Part shown: piece after piece, positions 18,258 through 26,282 of the stretch
Layout of the letters: every line of letters starts with the position of its first letter
Position numbering within the stretch: position 1 is the first letter of the stretch
Source of the DNA: Arenibacter algicola
Lineage (GTDB): Bacteria; Bacteroidota; Bacteroidia; Flavobacteriales; Flavobacteriaceae
NCBI RefSeq assembly: GCF_018860365.1
Contig: NZ_JAHKPO010000024.1
Coordinates: 434,001-498,000, forward strand
Direction of reading: 5' to 3'
Length of the DNA: 64,000 bases
Translations under genes and position numbers: made by a program
Notes under the pieces: model-generated
Told to the model about the DNA's origin: nothing
What the model saw: the letters and a program-made list of their open reading frames with translations, nothing else
Database searches by the model: none

Positions 18258-19355
18258 ATGAAATTGGATTTCCCACAACGAAAAATAATCCATGTGGACA
18301 TGGACGCGTTTTACGCCTCCGTGGAACAAATGGATAACCCTGCTTTAAAGGGGAAGCCTTTGGCCGTTGGTGGGGCCGAAAAAAGGGGTGTGGTTTCTGC
18401 CGCCAGTTATGAGGCCAGGAAATTTGGGGTCCGCAGCGCTATGAGTGGCTACTTGGCCAAAAGGAACTGTCCCGACTTAATATTTGTACCCCCACGTTTT
18501 GACCGTTACAAGGAGATTTCCCTTAAAATTAGAAGCATATTTTTCGATTATACAGATTTGGTGGAACCGCTGTCATTGGACGAGGCCTATTTGGACGTTA
18601 CTACCAACAAAAAGGGCAATCCCTCGGCTTCCCTTATCGCAGAGGAGATTAGACAGCGTATTTTTGACGAAGTTGGCCTTACCGCATCGGCAGGAATATC
18701 CATCAATAAATTCCTCGCCAAGGTTGCCAGTGACTACAACAAGCCCAATGGTCAAAAAACAGTTAATCCAGAAGAAGTAATATCCTTTTTGGAAGACTTG
18801 GAAATAAGGAAATTCTATGGTGTGGGGAAGGTTACGGCGGACAAAATGTATCATCTCGGTATTTTTACGGGTAAAGATCTTAAGCAGAAATCAGCTGAAT
18901 TTCTAAGGGAAAATTTTGGTAAAAGCGGCGATTACTACTACCATGTGGTAAGAGGAATTCACACCAGTGAGGTAAAGCCCAATAGGATCCCAAAATCGGT
19001 GGGAGCAGAACGTACTTTCGATGAAAACCTGAGCAGTGAGATCTTTATGCTACAAAGATTGGATAACATTGCCACAGAACTGGAAAAGCGCCTAAAAAAA
19101 TCAAAGATATCAGGGAAAACGGTAACCTTGAAAATAAAATATAGCGATTTCACCTTACAAACACGAAGTAAGACCCTACCCTATTATATAGCCGATAAAT
19201 CCTTGATATTGGAAACCACCAAGGAACTGCTCTACCAAGAAAAATTGGAAAATTCTGTGCGTCTACTGGGGATATCGCTATCCAATCTAAATACGGAAAA
19301 AAATGAACCCTTGGAACAAAAGGTGCTTACCGTACAACTAAAATTCGACTTGTGA
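18258..19355 (+). CDS. dinB: DNA polymerase IV
   Basis: Y-family translesion polymerase, 365 residues. The catalytic motifs are clear: HVDMDAFYASVEQ near the N-terminus (first metal Asp) and PLSLDEAYLDVT at about 105 (second acidic pair), then a helix-hairpin-helix region (FYGVGKVTADKM) and a little-finger domain. No LexA-like operator is evident in the 61-base gap to the divergent gene. The last residues do not clearly show a beta-clamp motif. Confidence 0.95.
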   Translation: MKLDFPQRKIIHVDMDAFYASVEQMDNPALKGKPLAVGGAEKRGVVSAASYEARKFGVRSAMSGYLAKRNCPDLIFVPPRFDRYKEISLKIRSIFFDYTDLVEPLSLDEAYLDVTTNKKGNPSASLIAEEIRQRIFDEVGLTASAGISINKFLAKVASDYNKPNGQKTVNPEEVISFLEDLEIRKFYGVGKVTADKMYHLGIFTGKDLKQKSAEFLRENFGKSGDYYYHVVRGIHTSEVKPNRIPKSVGAERTFDENLSSEIFMLQRLDNIATELEKRLKKSKISGKTVTLKIKYSDFTLQTRSKTLPYYIADKSLILETTKELLYQEKLENSVRLLGISLSNLNTEKNEPLEQKVLTVQLKFDL

Positions 19356-19360
19356 CGATA

Positions 19361-19401
19361 AAAAAAGACCTGTCCGGTTTAAAAATCCAGACAGGCCCTT
19401 T
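19361..19401. terminator. Convergent dinB/pyk terminator hairpin
   Basis: CCTGTC-C-GG (19369-19377) pairs with CC-A-GACAGG (19387-19395), one mismatch, with an A run on the left and a CCCTTT run on the right. It lies between two convergent genes and could end transcription in both directions. Confidence 0.6.
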
Positions 19402-19425
19402 ATATATATATTCGGTAATCCGTTT

Positions 19426-20868
19426 CTAAAAATTACAGCTTTCTATTTGTGAGACGCGCAAGGTATTCACCATACCCTTATCCTTTATAGGCATCGCGGC
19501 CAAACTTATCAACATGTCCCCTACCTCTAAAAACCCTTTCTGACACGCCATTTTATTGACATCATCGATAGTTTCATCCGTAGACACATATTTATCGTAA
19601 TAAAAGGCCTTTACTCCCCATAACAAATTAAGCTGTGTAAGGATTCTTTTATTGGAGGTAAATACCAATATGTGGGCCTTTGGTCTCCATGCAGATATTT
19701 GGAAAGCCGTATATCCACTGTTGGTCAAGGTAGAAATGGCCTTGGCCTTAATTTCATTGGCCATATTGGCGGCATGGTAACAAATGGATTTGGTAATATA
19801 TCTGTTTGTCCTAACCTGTGGTGGTTCGTGCGGCACTTTAATTAGTTCTGAGTTCTCTACACTTTCCAGGATACTGGCCATTTTTTGTATAACTTGAACA
19901 GGATAATTTCCAACAGAAGTCTCTCCTGAAAGCATTACGGCATCCGCCCCATCCATTACCGAGTTGGCCACATCGTTCACCTCTGCACGTGTAGGGGTAA
20001 GACTTGTAATCATTGTTTCCATCATCTGGGTAGCAATAATTACTGGTATTCTGGCTTTTTTGGCCCTTAACACCAATTGTTTTTGAATAAGTGGAACTTC
20101 CTGTGCCGGAACTTCAACTCCCAAATCACCTCTTGCAACCATTAATCCGTCGCAATACGCCACAATCTTATCGATGTTTTCTACTGCTTCCGGCTTTTCA
20201 ATTTTTGCAATGATTGGAATTTTATGTTCGGAATGTTCCTTGATAATATTCTGTAGGTCTATTAGATCCTGACTAAATCTCACAAAGGAAAGTGCTATCC
20301 AATCCACATCTTGTGATATTGCAAAAATGGCATCCTTAATATCCTTTTCTGTTAGTGCGGGCAAAGAGATGTTGGTGTTTGGCAAGTTCACCCCTTTTTT
20401 GGACTTCAAAGGTCCGCCTTGGATCACTTTTGCCTTAACTTCATCCTTGGAATTGGTTGAAATTACCTCGAACATTAACTTTCCATCATCCAACAAGATG
20501 CGCTCACCTGCTTTTACATCTTTAGGAAAATTGGCGTAGTTCATATACACTTTCTCCGCATTTCCTTCAAAAGGCTTACCGGTAACAAATGTTATTTCGT
20601 CTCCCGGGGCAACTACCACTTCACCTGCCATTACTCCGACCCTTAATTTTGGTCCTTGTAAATCTGCAAGAATAGAAGTGTAAGTACCCAATTCCTCATT
20701 CAAATCACGAATCATCTGTATGCGTTCTGCAACATCCTTATAATCGGCATGGGAAAAGTTTATCCTAAAGACATCCACTCCAGCCTCAATCATGTCCTTA
20801 AGAACACTCTTCGTACTAGTAGCTGGTCCTAGGGTCGCTACTATTTTTGTCTTTTTATTTATTGGCAT
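19426..20868 (-). CDS. pyk: Pyruvate kinase
   Basis: A 480-residue glycolytic enzyme converting phosphoenolpyruvate and ADP to pyruvate and ATP. Conserved segments include KIVATLGPAT at the N-terminus, IIAKIEKPEAV (catalytic Lys region), LMVARGDLGVE and TRAEVNDVANSVMDG. The C-terminal allosteric domain is complete. It starts 4 bases after the IPExxxVDY gene. Confidence 0.97.
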   Translation of the reverse strand: MPINKKTKIVATLGPATSTKSVLKDMIEAGVDVFRINFSHADYKDVAERIQMIRDLNEELGTYTSILADLQGPKLRVGVMAGEVVVAPGDEITFVTGKPFEGNAEKVYMNYANFPKDVKAGERILLDDGKLMFEVISTNSKDEVKAKVIQGGPLKSKKGVNLPNTNISLPALTEKDIKDAIFAISQDVDWIALSFVRFSQDLIDLQNIIKEHSEHKIPIIAKIEKPEAVENIDKIVAYCDGLMVARGDLGVEVPAQEVPLIQKQLVLRAKKARIPVIIATQMMETMITSLTPTRAEVNDVANSVMDGADAVMLSGETSVGNYPVQVIQKMASILESVENSELIKVPHEPPQVRTNRYITKSICYHAANMANEIKAKAISTLTNSGYTAFQISAWRPKAHILVFTSNKRILTQLNLLWGVKAFYYDKYVSTDETIDDVNKMACQKGFLEVGDMLISLAAMPIKDKGMVNTLRVSQIESCNF

Positions 20869-20872
20869 TATT

Positions 20873-21337
20873 TTAAAATATTAAATTATTTTTAGATTTT
20901 AGTTTACTTGCATCCACTAAATAGGCCGTTATGACCTTTGGGATAGTTAGTACAGACTTCAAAATATTTTCTTCCACGTCCAATTCGTCGTGTTCTATCT
21001 TTAAAAAGTAGTCCACATCCCTATATTCAGGAACCAAATGATATTTTGTGAATGTTGGCTGGTCCTGGAATAGATTTCCTATACCTAATACTTCTTCCTT
21101 TACATCATTATTGCTAACAAATGTGTAATAGCGATCATTTACTTCGTCTCTCCAATCAAAAATTGGGAAAGAGCCGTTTTGCGATAAATCCAAATCGTTC
21201 ACAGACCTCTTCAACTTCGTTTTAAGACAAGAATTAAGTGCGTATACCAGCATAAAATCTTCTATACTGCTGTGCAAAGCGATTAAAGTAAAAGTTTCTT
21301 CATAAAAATCTTCCGAAATTTTGTGTATCGCTGCCAT
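20873..21337 (-). CDS. IPExxxVDY family protein
   Basis: A 154-residue protein of the Bacteroidetes family named for its IPExxxVDY motif, seen here as VPEYRDVDYF at about residue 105. Function is unknown. It is acidic and cytoplasmic-looking. Its place between rnc and pyk is a conserved flavobacterial arrangement. The 175-base gap to rnc suggests its own promoter. Confidence 0.82.
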   Translation of the reverse strand: MAAIHKISEDFYEETFTLIALHSSIEDFMLVYALNSCLKTKLKRSVNDLDLSQNGSFPIFDWRDEVNDRYYTFVSNNDVKEEVLGIGNLFQDQPTFTKYHLVPEYRDVDYFLKIEHDELDVEENILKSVLTIPKVITAYLVDASKLKSKNNLIF

Positions 21338-21512
21338 ACTTTCCGTGAAAGGCGTAAATATAGGATTAATAACGAAACTAGCCTATCCATTCCACTTATA
21401 AAACGTTGTTCAGACTACGAAAACGTTGGAGTTTAGTAAATTTTTAGAACAGTATGGCAATTGTCCAGTTTTACATCCAAATTTTAACAATAACCCTTTA
21501 ATTTAAGGATTT

Positions 21513-22256
21513 TCAATCATTGGATTTATCCATTTTGTCCTGTAAGGCAAAATAGGCCCTCTTGGAGGCCCGTTCTTCAGCCTTCTTTTTAGAAGTAGCC
21601 CTAGCTTTGGCCACAATTTTGCCCCCAATGGACAATTTTACGGCAAAATGCTTAATAACATCATTTCCTGTGTCCTCGTAAACATCGTAATTAAAGGATT
21701 TTTTTTGTTTTTGGCACCACTCTATTACCAAGCTTTTATAGCTTATAACCTTACCCTCCAATTGTTCTATATCCACATAGGGATCTATAATTCTCTTGTT
21801 TATAAACTTTTCGCAGAATTTATAACCTCTATCCAGATATATGGCGCCTACCAAGGCTTCAAAAACATTTCCGTGTATATTGTCACCAAAGCGCGATTTA
21901 GGGATTCTACTCTCCACAAAATCGATTAGTTTAAGATCCTTCCCCAACTCATTGAGGTGTTCCCTACTTACTATTTTAGATCTCATTTTGGTGAGATATC
22001 CCTCATCCCCATCCGGAACCTTACTATATAAGTGCTTGGAGATTATGGTCCCCAACATGGCATCCCCCAAAAATTCCAGACGCTCATAATTCATTGGGAA
22101 GCCTGCTTTATCCTTTCTATTGGCAGAGCGATGCACGAACGCTTTTTGATAAACTTCCAGGTTTTTAGGCTTAAAACCTAAAATTTTTTTCATTCCCAAA
22201 AAAAAATCCCCATCCTTTTTTGAATGGGAATTAAATAAATTGGAAAAAGCGTTCAT
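21513..22256 (-). CDS. rnc: Ribonuclease III
   Basis: A 247-residue double-strand-specific endoribonuclease that processes rRNA and mRNAs. The signature motif ERLEFLGDAMLG is at about residues 62-73, with the second acidic cluster in VFEALVGAIYLDRG, and a dsRNA-binding domain occupies about 175-240. It begins 8 bases after fabF and is co-transcribed with it. Confidence 0.95.
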   Translation of the reverse strand: MNAFSNLFNSHSKKDGDFFLGMKKILGFKPKNLEVYQKAFVHRSANRKDKAGFPMNYERLEFLGDAMLGTIISKHLYSKVPDGDEGYLTKMRSKIVSREHLNELGKDLKLIDFVESRIPKSRFGDNIHGNVFEALVGAIYLDRGYKFCEKFINKRIIDPYVDIEQLEGKVISYKSLVIEWCQKQKKSFNYDVYEDTGNDVIKHFAVKLSIGGKIVAKARATSKKKAEERASKRAYFALQDKMDKSND

Positions 22257-22264
22257 ATTATGAA

Positions 22265-23515
22265 TTAGCTAATTTTTTTAAATATCACACATGCATTATG
22301 TCCCCCAAATCCAAAAGTATTGCTCAGAGCAACATTTACCTCTCTTTTTTGCGCCTTGTTAAGGGTCAGGTTTAATTTAGGGTCAATATTTTCATCTACC
22401 GTTGTATGGTTTATGGTCGGAGGCACCAAACTATGTTCCATTGCCAAAATAGAGGCTATGGCCTCAATGGCACCAGCTGCACCCAAAAGATGCCCTGTCA
22501 TTGATTTAGTGGAATTTATATTTATATCCTTGGCATGGTCGCCAAAAACCTTACTGATGGCTTTTAATTCGGCAACATCGCCTAAAGGAGTAGAAGTACC
22601 ATGAGTATTAATGGCATCCACATCCTCGGGTTTTAATCCGGCATCCTTTAAACAATTCTCCATTACCCGAACAACTCCAATTCCGTCAGGGTGGGGTGCC
22701 GTCATATGATATGCATCACTGGACAAGCCACCGCCTGCAACTTCGGCATATATTTTAGCTCCTCTTGCCACGGCATGCTCATATTCTTCAAGTATCAAAG
22801 AACCAGCTCCTTCTCCAAGAACAAATCCGTCCCTGGTGGCATCAAATGGTCTAGAAGCCGTCTCTGGACTTTCATTACGTGTAGAAAGTGCGTGCATAGC
22901 TCCAAAACCTCCCATTCCGGCTATGGTAACCGCTGCTTCACTACCACCAGTAACTACAACATCACAGTACCCCAAACGAATAGTGTTCAAGGCATCAATA
23001 ATAGCATTGGCAGAAGATGCACAAGCAGAAACCGTTGTATAATTGGGGCCCATAAAACCGTGCTTTATGGAAATATTCCCAGGCGCGATATCTGCGATCA
23101 TTTTGGGAATAAAGAATGGATTAAACCTTGGGGTACCGTCGCCTGCTGCAAAATTTAAAACTTCGTTCTGAAAAGTTTCCAATCCACCAATACCAGCTCC
23201 CCAAATTACTCCAACCCTAAATTTGTCTATCTTATCAAGATCCAATCCTGAATCTTTAATGGCCTCATCAGAAGAAATTAAAGCATATTGGGCAAACCTG
23301 TCCAACTTTCTGGCTTCCTTTCTATCAAAATAATCTTCTGCATTATAGTTTTTTAATTCGCATGCAAACTTTACTTTAAACTTCTCCGTATCATAATAAG
23401 TAATGGGTGCAGAACCACTTTTTCCGCTCTTTAAACCTTCCCAATACTCTTCAATATTATTGCCAATAGGTGTCAAAGCACCTAGACCAGTAACTACAAC
23501 TCGCTTTAATTGCAT
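22265..23515 (-). CDS. fabF: Beta-ketoacyl-ACP synthase II
   Basis: A 416-residue fatty-acid elongating condensing enzyme. The Cys-His-His triad is visible: VSACASSANA (active Cys), NTHGTSTPLGD and MTGHLLGAAGAIEA. The start gives the typical MQLKRVVVTGLGALTPIG N-terminus. It lies downstream of acpP with a hairpin between them and directly upstream of rnc. Confidence 0.97.
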   Translation of the reverse strand: MQLKRVVVTGLGALTPIGNNIEEYWEGLKSGKSGSAPITYYDTEKFKVKFACELKNYNAEDYFDRKEARKLDRFAQYALISSDEAIKDSGLDLDKIDKFRVGVIWGAGIGGLETFQNEVLNFAAGDGTPRFNPFFIPKMIADIAPGNISIKHGFMGPNYTTVSACASSANAIIDALNTIRLGYCDVVVTGGSEAAVTIAGMGGFGAMHALSTRNESPETASRPFDATRDGFVLGEGAGSLILEEYEHAVARGAKIYAEVAGGGLSSDAYHMTAPHPDGIGVVRVMENCLKDAGLKPEDVDAINTHGTSTPLGDVAELKAISKVFGDHAKDININSTKSMTGHLLGAAGAIEAIASILAMEHSLVPPTINHTTVDENIDPKLNLTLNKAQKREVNVALSNTFGFGGHNACVIFKKIS

Positions 23516-23554
23516 TGAACTAAATTTTTGTTTAACTTAATAAGTTAGGTGTAA

Positions 23555-23602
23555 ATTAAAAAAAATTATCCATGCAGCGTCTTTACCACATGGATAATTT
23601 TG
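23555..23602 (-). terminator. acpP terminator/attenuator hairpin
   Basis: On the minus strand, AAAATTATCCATG pairs with CATGGATAATTTT (plus positions 23589-23601 and 23562-23574), followed by a T run. It lies between acpP and fabF and would lower fabF/rnc expression relative to the abundant carrier protein. Confidence 0.7.
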
Positions 23603-23626
23603 AAACTTGTTCAAGAAATCATAAAA

Positions 23627-23860
23627 TTACTTGGCTTCTTCTATATAACTTATAGCTTGACCAACTGTAGCAATGTTTTCTGCTTGATCGTCCGGAATTT
23701 GAATATCAAATTCTTTTTCGAACTCCATTATCAACTCAACAGTATCCAATGAATCTGCCCCTAGGTCGTTGGTAAAGCTAGCTTCGGTTACAACTTCGTT
23801 CTCATCTACACCTAATTTATCTACGATGATAGCTTTTACTCTTGATGCAATGTCTGACAT
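23627..23860 (-). CDS. acpP: Acyl carrier protein
   Basis: A 77-residue acidic carrier of growing fatty acyl chains. Ser37 in the [15 protein letters not shown] motif is the 4'-phosphopantetheine attachment site. Length and helix pattern are canonical. Encoded immediately upstream of fabF, divergent from purN. Confidence 0.97.
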   Translation of the reverse strand: MSDIASRVKAIIVDKLGVDENEVVTEASFTNDLGADSLDTVELIMEFEKEFDIQIPDDQAENIATVGQAISYIEEAK

Positions 23861-23893
23861 AATAATATCGGTTTTAAAAATTTAAATTGATGG

Positions 23894-23901
23894 CAAAAAT
23901 A
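23894..23901 (-). promoter_or_regulatory. acpP -7 box
   Basis: The minus strand reads TATTTTTG, a match to TAnnTTTG, 33 bases before the acpP start. No clear -33 TTG was found at standard spacing. Confidence 0.45.
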
Positions 23902-24019
23902 AAAAACTTTGGTTTAATAACACTATTTGTCGTTAAAATGTGATGTAATTTAATAAAATTAAATACAAGAGTGCTATTTTAGCCCAAAATAATTTTCTGT
24001 CCTAACCCCAAAATAATAC

Positions 24020-24589
24020 ATGAAAAGGATTGTCCTATTTGCTTCCGGCTCTGGTTCCAACGTTGAAAACATAGAACACTATTTTCGCGAAAATCCTGAG
24101 GTCTCCATTAGCTGTGTACTATCCAACAAAAGGGACGCCAAAGTTTTTGAAAGATGTAACCGGTTAAATTTGAATGCCTTATGTTTCAATAAACATTCGT
24201 TTTATGGTTCGGACTGCGTTTTAAATATACTTAAATCCCTAAATCCGGACCTTATTGTTTTGGCAGGATTTCTCTGGAAAATTCCAGATAACCTTATTAG
24301 CAGCTATCCCAATAAAATTATTAATATTCATCCCGCATTGCTCCCCAAATACGGCGGCAAAGGAATGTACGGGATGCACGTTCATGAAGCGGTAAAAAAC
24401 AATAATGAGGCGGAAACAGGAATAACCATTCATTTTGTAAACGAGAATTATGACGAAGGAGCCATAATTAAGCAGGCAAAAGTTGATTTGAACCCAATTG
24501 ACACACCCGAAATGATAGCGGAAAAGGTCCATCATCTGGAATATGAACATTTCCCTAAGGTGATAGAACAGGTTTTAATGGGGACATAA
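24020..24589 (+). CDS. purN: Phosphoribosylglycinamide formyltransferase
   Basis: A 189-residue GAR transformylase, third step of purine synthesis, using 10-formyl-tetrahydrofolate. Visible motifs: FASGSGSNVENI at the N-terminus, NIHPALLPKYGGKG (catalytic Asn-His) and GITIHFVNENYDEGAII (catalytic Asp). The stop overlaps the RNase H gene start by one base (TAATG). A TATTTTAG element at 23975-23982 may be its -7 box. Confidence 0.96.
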   Translation: MKRIVLFASGSGSNVENIEHYFRENPEVSISCVLSNKRDAKVFERCNRLNLNALCFNKHSFYGSDCVLNILKSLNPDLIVLAGFLWKIPDNLISSYPNKIINIHPALLPKYGGKGMYGMHVHEAVKNNNEAETGITIHFVNENYDEGAIIKQAKVDLNPIDTPEMIAEKVHHLEYEHFPKVIEQVLMGT

Positions 24590-25224
24590 TGGCCAAAAAA
24601 GAAAAATTCTATACCGTTTGGAAGGGAAGTCGACCAGGAATATACACCAGCTGGAAAGACTGTAAAGCAGCCATCACCAACTACAAGGGGGCACAATATA
24701 AATCTTTCCCAACATTCGAGGCTGCAAAAAAGGCATATAACGGCAATTATGATGATTATAAGGGCAAAAAAATTGCTTCCTCTACACTCAGCAAGGAGCA
24801 AATACGTAAAATAGGCGAGCCCAATTATAATTCCATTTCGGTAGATGCCGCCTCCAGTGGCAATCCTGGTATCATGGAATACAGAGGGGTGGATACCAAA
24901 ACCAAAAAAGAGCTTTTTAAACAGGGACCATTTAAGCAAGGTACCAATAACATTGGTGAGTTTTTGGCCTTGGTACATGGACTGGCCTTTTTAAAGCAGC
25001 AGAATAGCGACAGAATAATATATACGGATTCCAAAACGGCCATGAGTTGGGTCCGAAAAAAAAGCTGTAACTCCAAATTGCCTGAGACCCCAGAAAACAA
25101 AGTGGTTTTCGATTTGGTAAGGCGCGCCATTACCTGGTTGGAAAAAAACAACTACACCACAACTATAGTTAAATGGGAAACCAAGGCCTGGGGCGAAATT
25201 CCTGCAGATTTTGGCAGAAAATAG
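24589..25224 (+). CDS. Viroplasmin-RNase H1 family protein
   Basis: A 211-residue ribonuclease H with an N-terminal caulimovirus-viroplasmin-type domain (about 1-50, FYTVWKGSRPGIYTSWKDCK) that binds RNA/DNA hybrids. The C-terminal RNase H domain starts at about 82; acidic catalytic residues appear in SVDAASSGNPG, NIGEFLALVHGL and YTDSKTAMSW. It removes RNA from hybrids. Translationally coupled to purN by a one-base overlap. Confidence 0.92.
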   Translation: MAKKEKFYTVWKGSRPGIYTSWKDCKAAITNYKGAQYKSFPTFEAAKKAYNGNYDDYKGKKIASSTLSKEQIRKIGEPNYNSISVDAASSGNPGIMEYRGVDTKTKKELFKQGPFKQGTNNIGEFLALVHGLAFLKQQNSDRIIYTDSKTAMSWVRKKSCNSKLPETPENKVVFDLVRRAITWLEKNNYTTTIVKWETKAWGEIPADFGRK

Positions 25225-25284
25225 TGATATCATCATTTTTTAAAATTTGATTTCCAATGCTGTGGAATTGGCAGTTCAAAAACC

Positions 25285-25292
25285 TATCTTTG
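25285..25292 (+). promoter_or_regulatory. -7 box of PfkB kinase gene
   Basis: TATCTTTG, an exact TAnnTTTG match, 19 bases before the ATG. A TTG at 25268-25270 is closer than the usual -33 spacing. Confidence 0.5.
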
Positions 25293-25311
25293 CAGCAAAT
25301 TTCGAAATTTA

Positions 25312-26238
25312 ATGGGCAAACTTTTAATCGTAGGAACCGTTGCATTTGACGCTATAGAAACCCCTTTCGGCAAAACCGATAAAATTTTGGGAGGGGCAGC
25401 CACCTTTATTAGTTTGGCAGCTTCCCAGTTTAGAGTAAAATCTGCTATTGTTTCAGTTGTGGGCGAAGATTTCCCCCAAGACTATTTGGATCTTTTGACT
25501 GAAAAGAATATTGATATTTCCGGCTTACAAGTCATTAAAGGAGGCAAAACATTCTTTTGGAGCGGCAAATATCACAACGATCTTAATTCCAGGGATACCT
25601 TATCGACCGAATTGAACGTACTTGCCGACTTTGCTCCGGTAGTTCCCAATAATTTTAAGGACGCGGACGTATTAATGTTGGGGAATTTGCACCCAGATAC
25701 ACAACTGAGTGTAATTAATCAGATGGAAAAACGACCAAAACTAATAGTACTTGATACCATGAACTTTTGGATGGACCATGCCCTTGAGGAGCTAAAGGAA
25801 GTTGTAAAACATATAGATGTGATCACCATTAACGATGAAGAGGCCAGACAATTGACCGGAGAGCACTCCTTGGTAAAGGCTGCGGAGAAAATACACTTAA
25901 TGGGCCCTAAATTTGTGGTAATAAAAAAAGGGGAACACGGAGCGCTGTTGTTTCACAAATCCAAGGTGTTTTTTGCACCAGCGTTGCCATTAGAGGAAGT
26001 TTTTGATCCAACAGGTGCAGGTGATACCTTTGCAGGCGGCTTTTCCGGATATTTAGCGGAATCCGAAAACATAAGTTTTAACAACCTAAAGAGTGCGGTT
26101 ATACACGGCTCCAATTTAGCCTCATTTTGTGTTGAACGTTTTGGCATTGAGAGAATGGAAAAATTAGAAAAGAAAGAGGTCAACGACAGGTTGCTCCAAT
26201 TTAAGGAGCTTACCCAGTTTGATATTGAATTACAATAA
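25312..26238 (+). CDS. PfkB/ribokinase family carbohydrate kinase
   Basis: A 308-residue ATP-dependent sugar or nucleoside kinase of the PfkB family. The N-terminus has GGAATFISLAAS and the C-terminal signature DPTGAGDTFAGGFSGYL carries the catalytic Asp and anion hole. The substrate cannot be decided; its position before an amidophosphoribosyltransferase homologue may hint at purine or ribose metabolism. A simple terminator lies between the two. Confidence 0.9.
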   Translation: MGKLLIVGTVAFDAIETPFGKTDKILGGAATFISLAASQFRVKSAIVSVVGEDFPQDYLDLLTEKNIDISGLQVIKGGKTFFWSGKYHNDLNSRDTLSTELNVLADFAPVVPNNFKDADVLMLGNLHPDTQLSVINQMEKRPKLIVLDTMNFWMDHALEELKEVVKHIDVITINDEEARQLTGEHSLVKAAEKIHLMGPKFVVIKKGEHGALLFHKSKVFFAPALPLEEVFDPTGAGDTFAGGFSGYLAESENISFNNLKSAVIHGSNLASFCVERFGIERMEKLEKKEVNDRLLQFKELTQFDIELQ

Positions 26239-26243
26239 ATATG

Positions 26244-26268
26244 TGCCCTAATTTTACAGGGCATTTTT
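26244..26268 (+). terminator. Terminator after PfkB kinase gene
   Basis: TGCCCT (26244-26249) pairs with AGGGCA (26258-26263), 8-base loop, followed by TTTTT. It lies only 15-20 bases before the next start codon, so it may act as an attenuator for the downstream gene. Confidence 0.65.
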
Positions 26269-26282
26269 AATTTAAAGTTACC

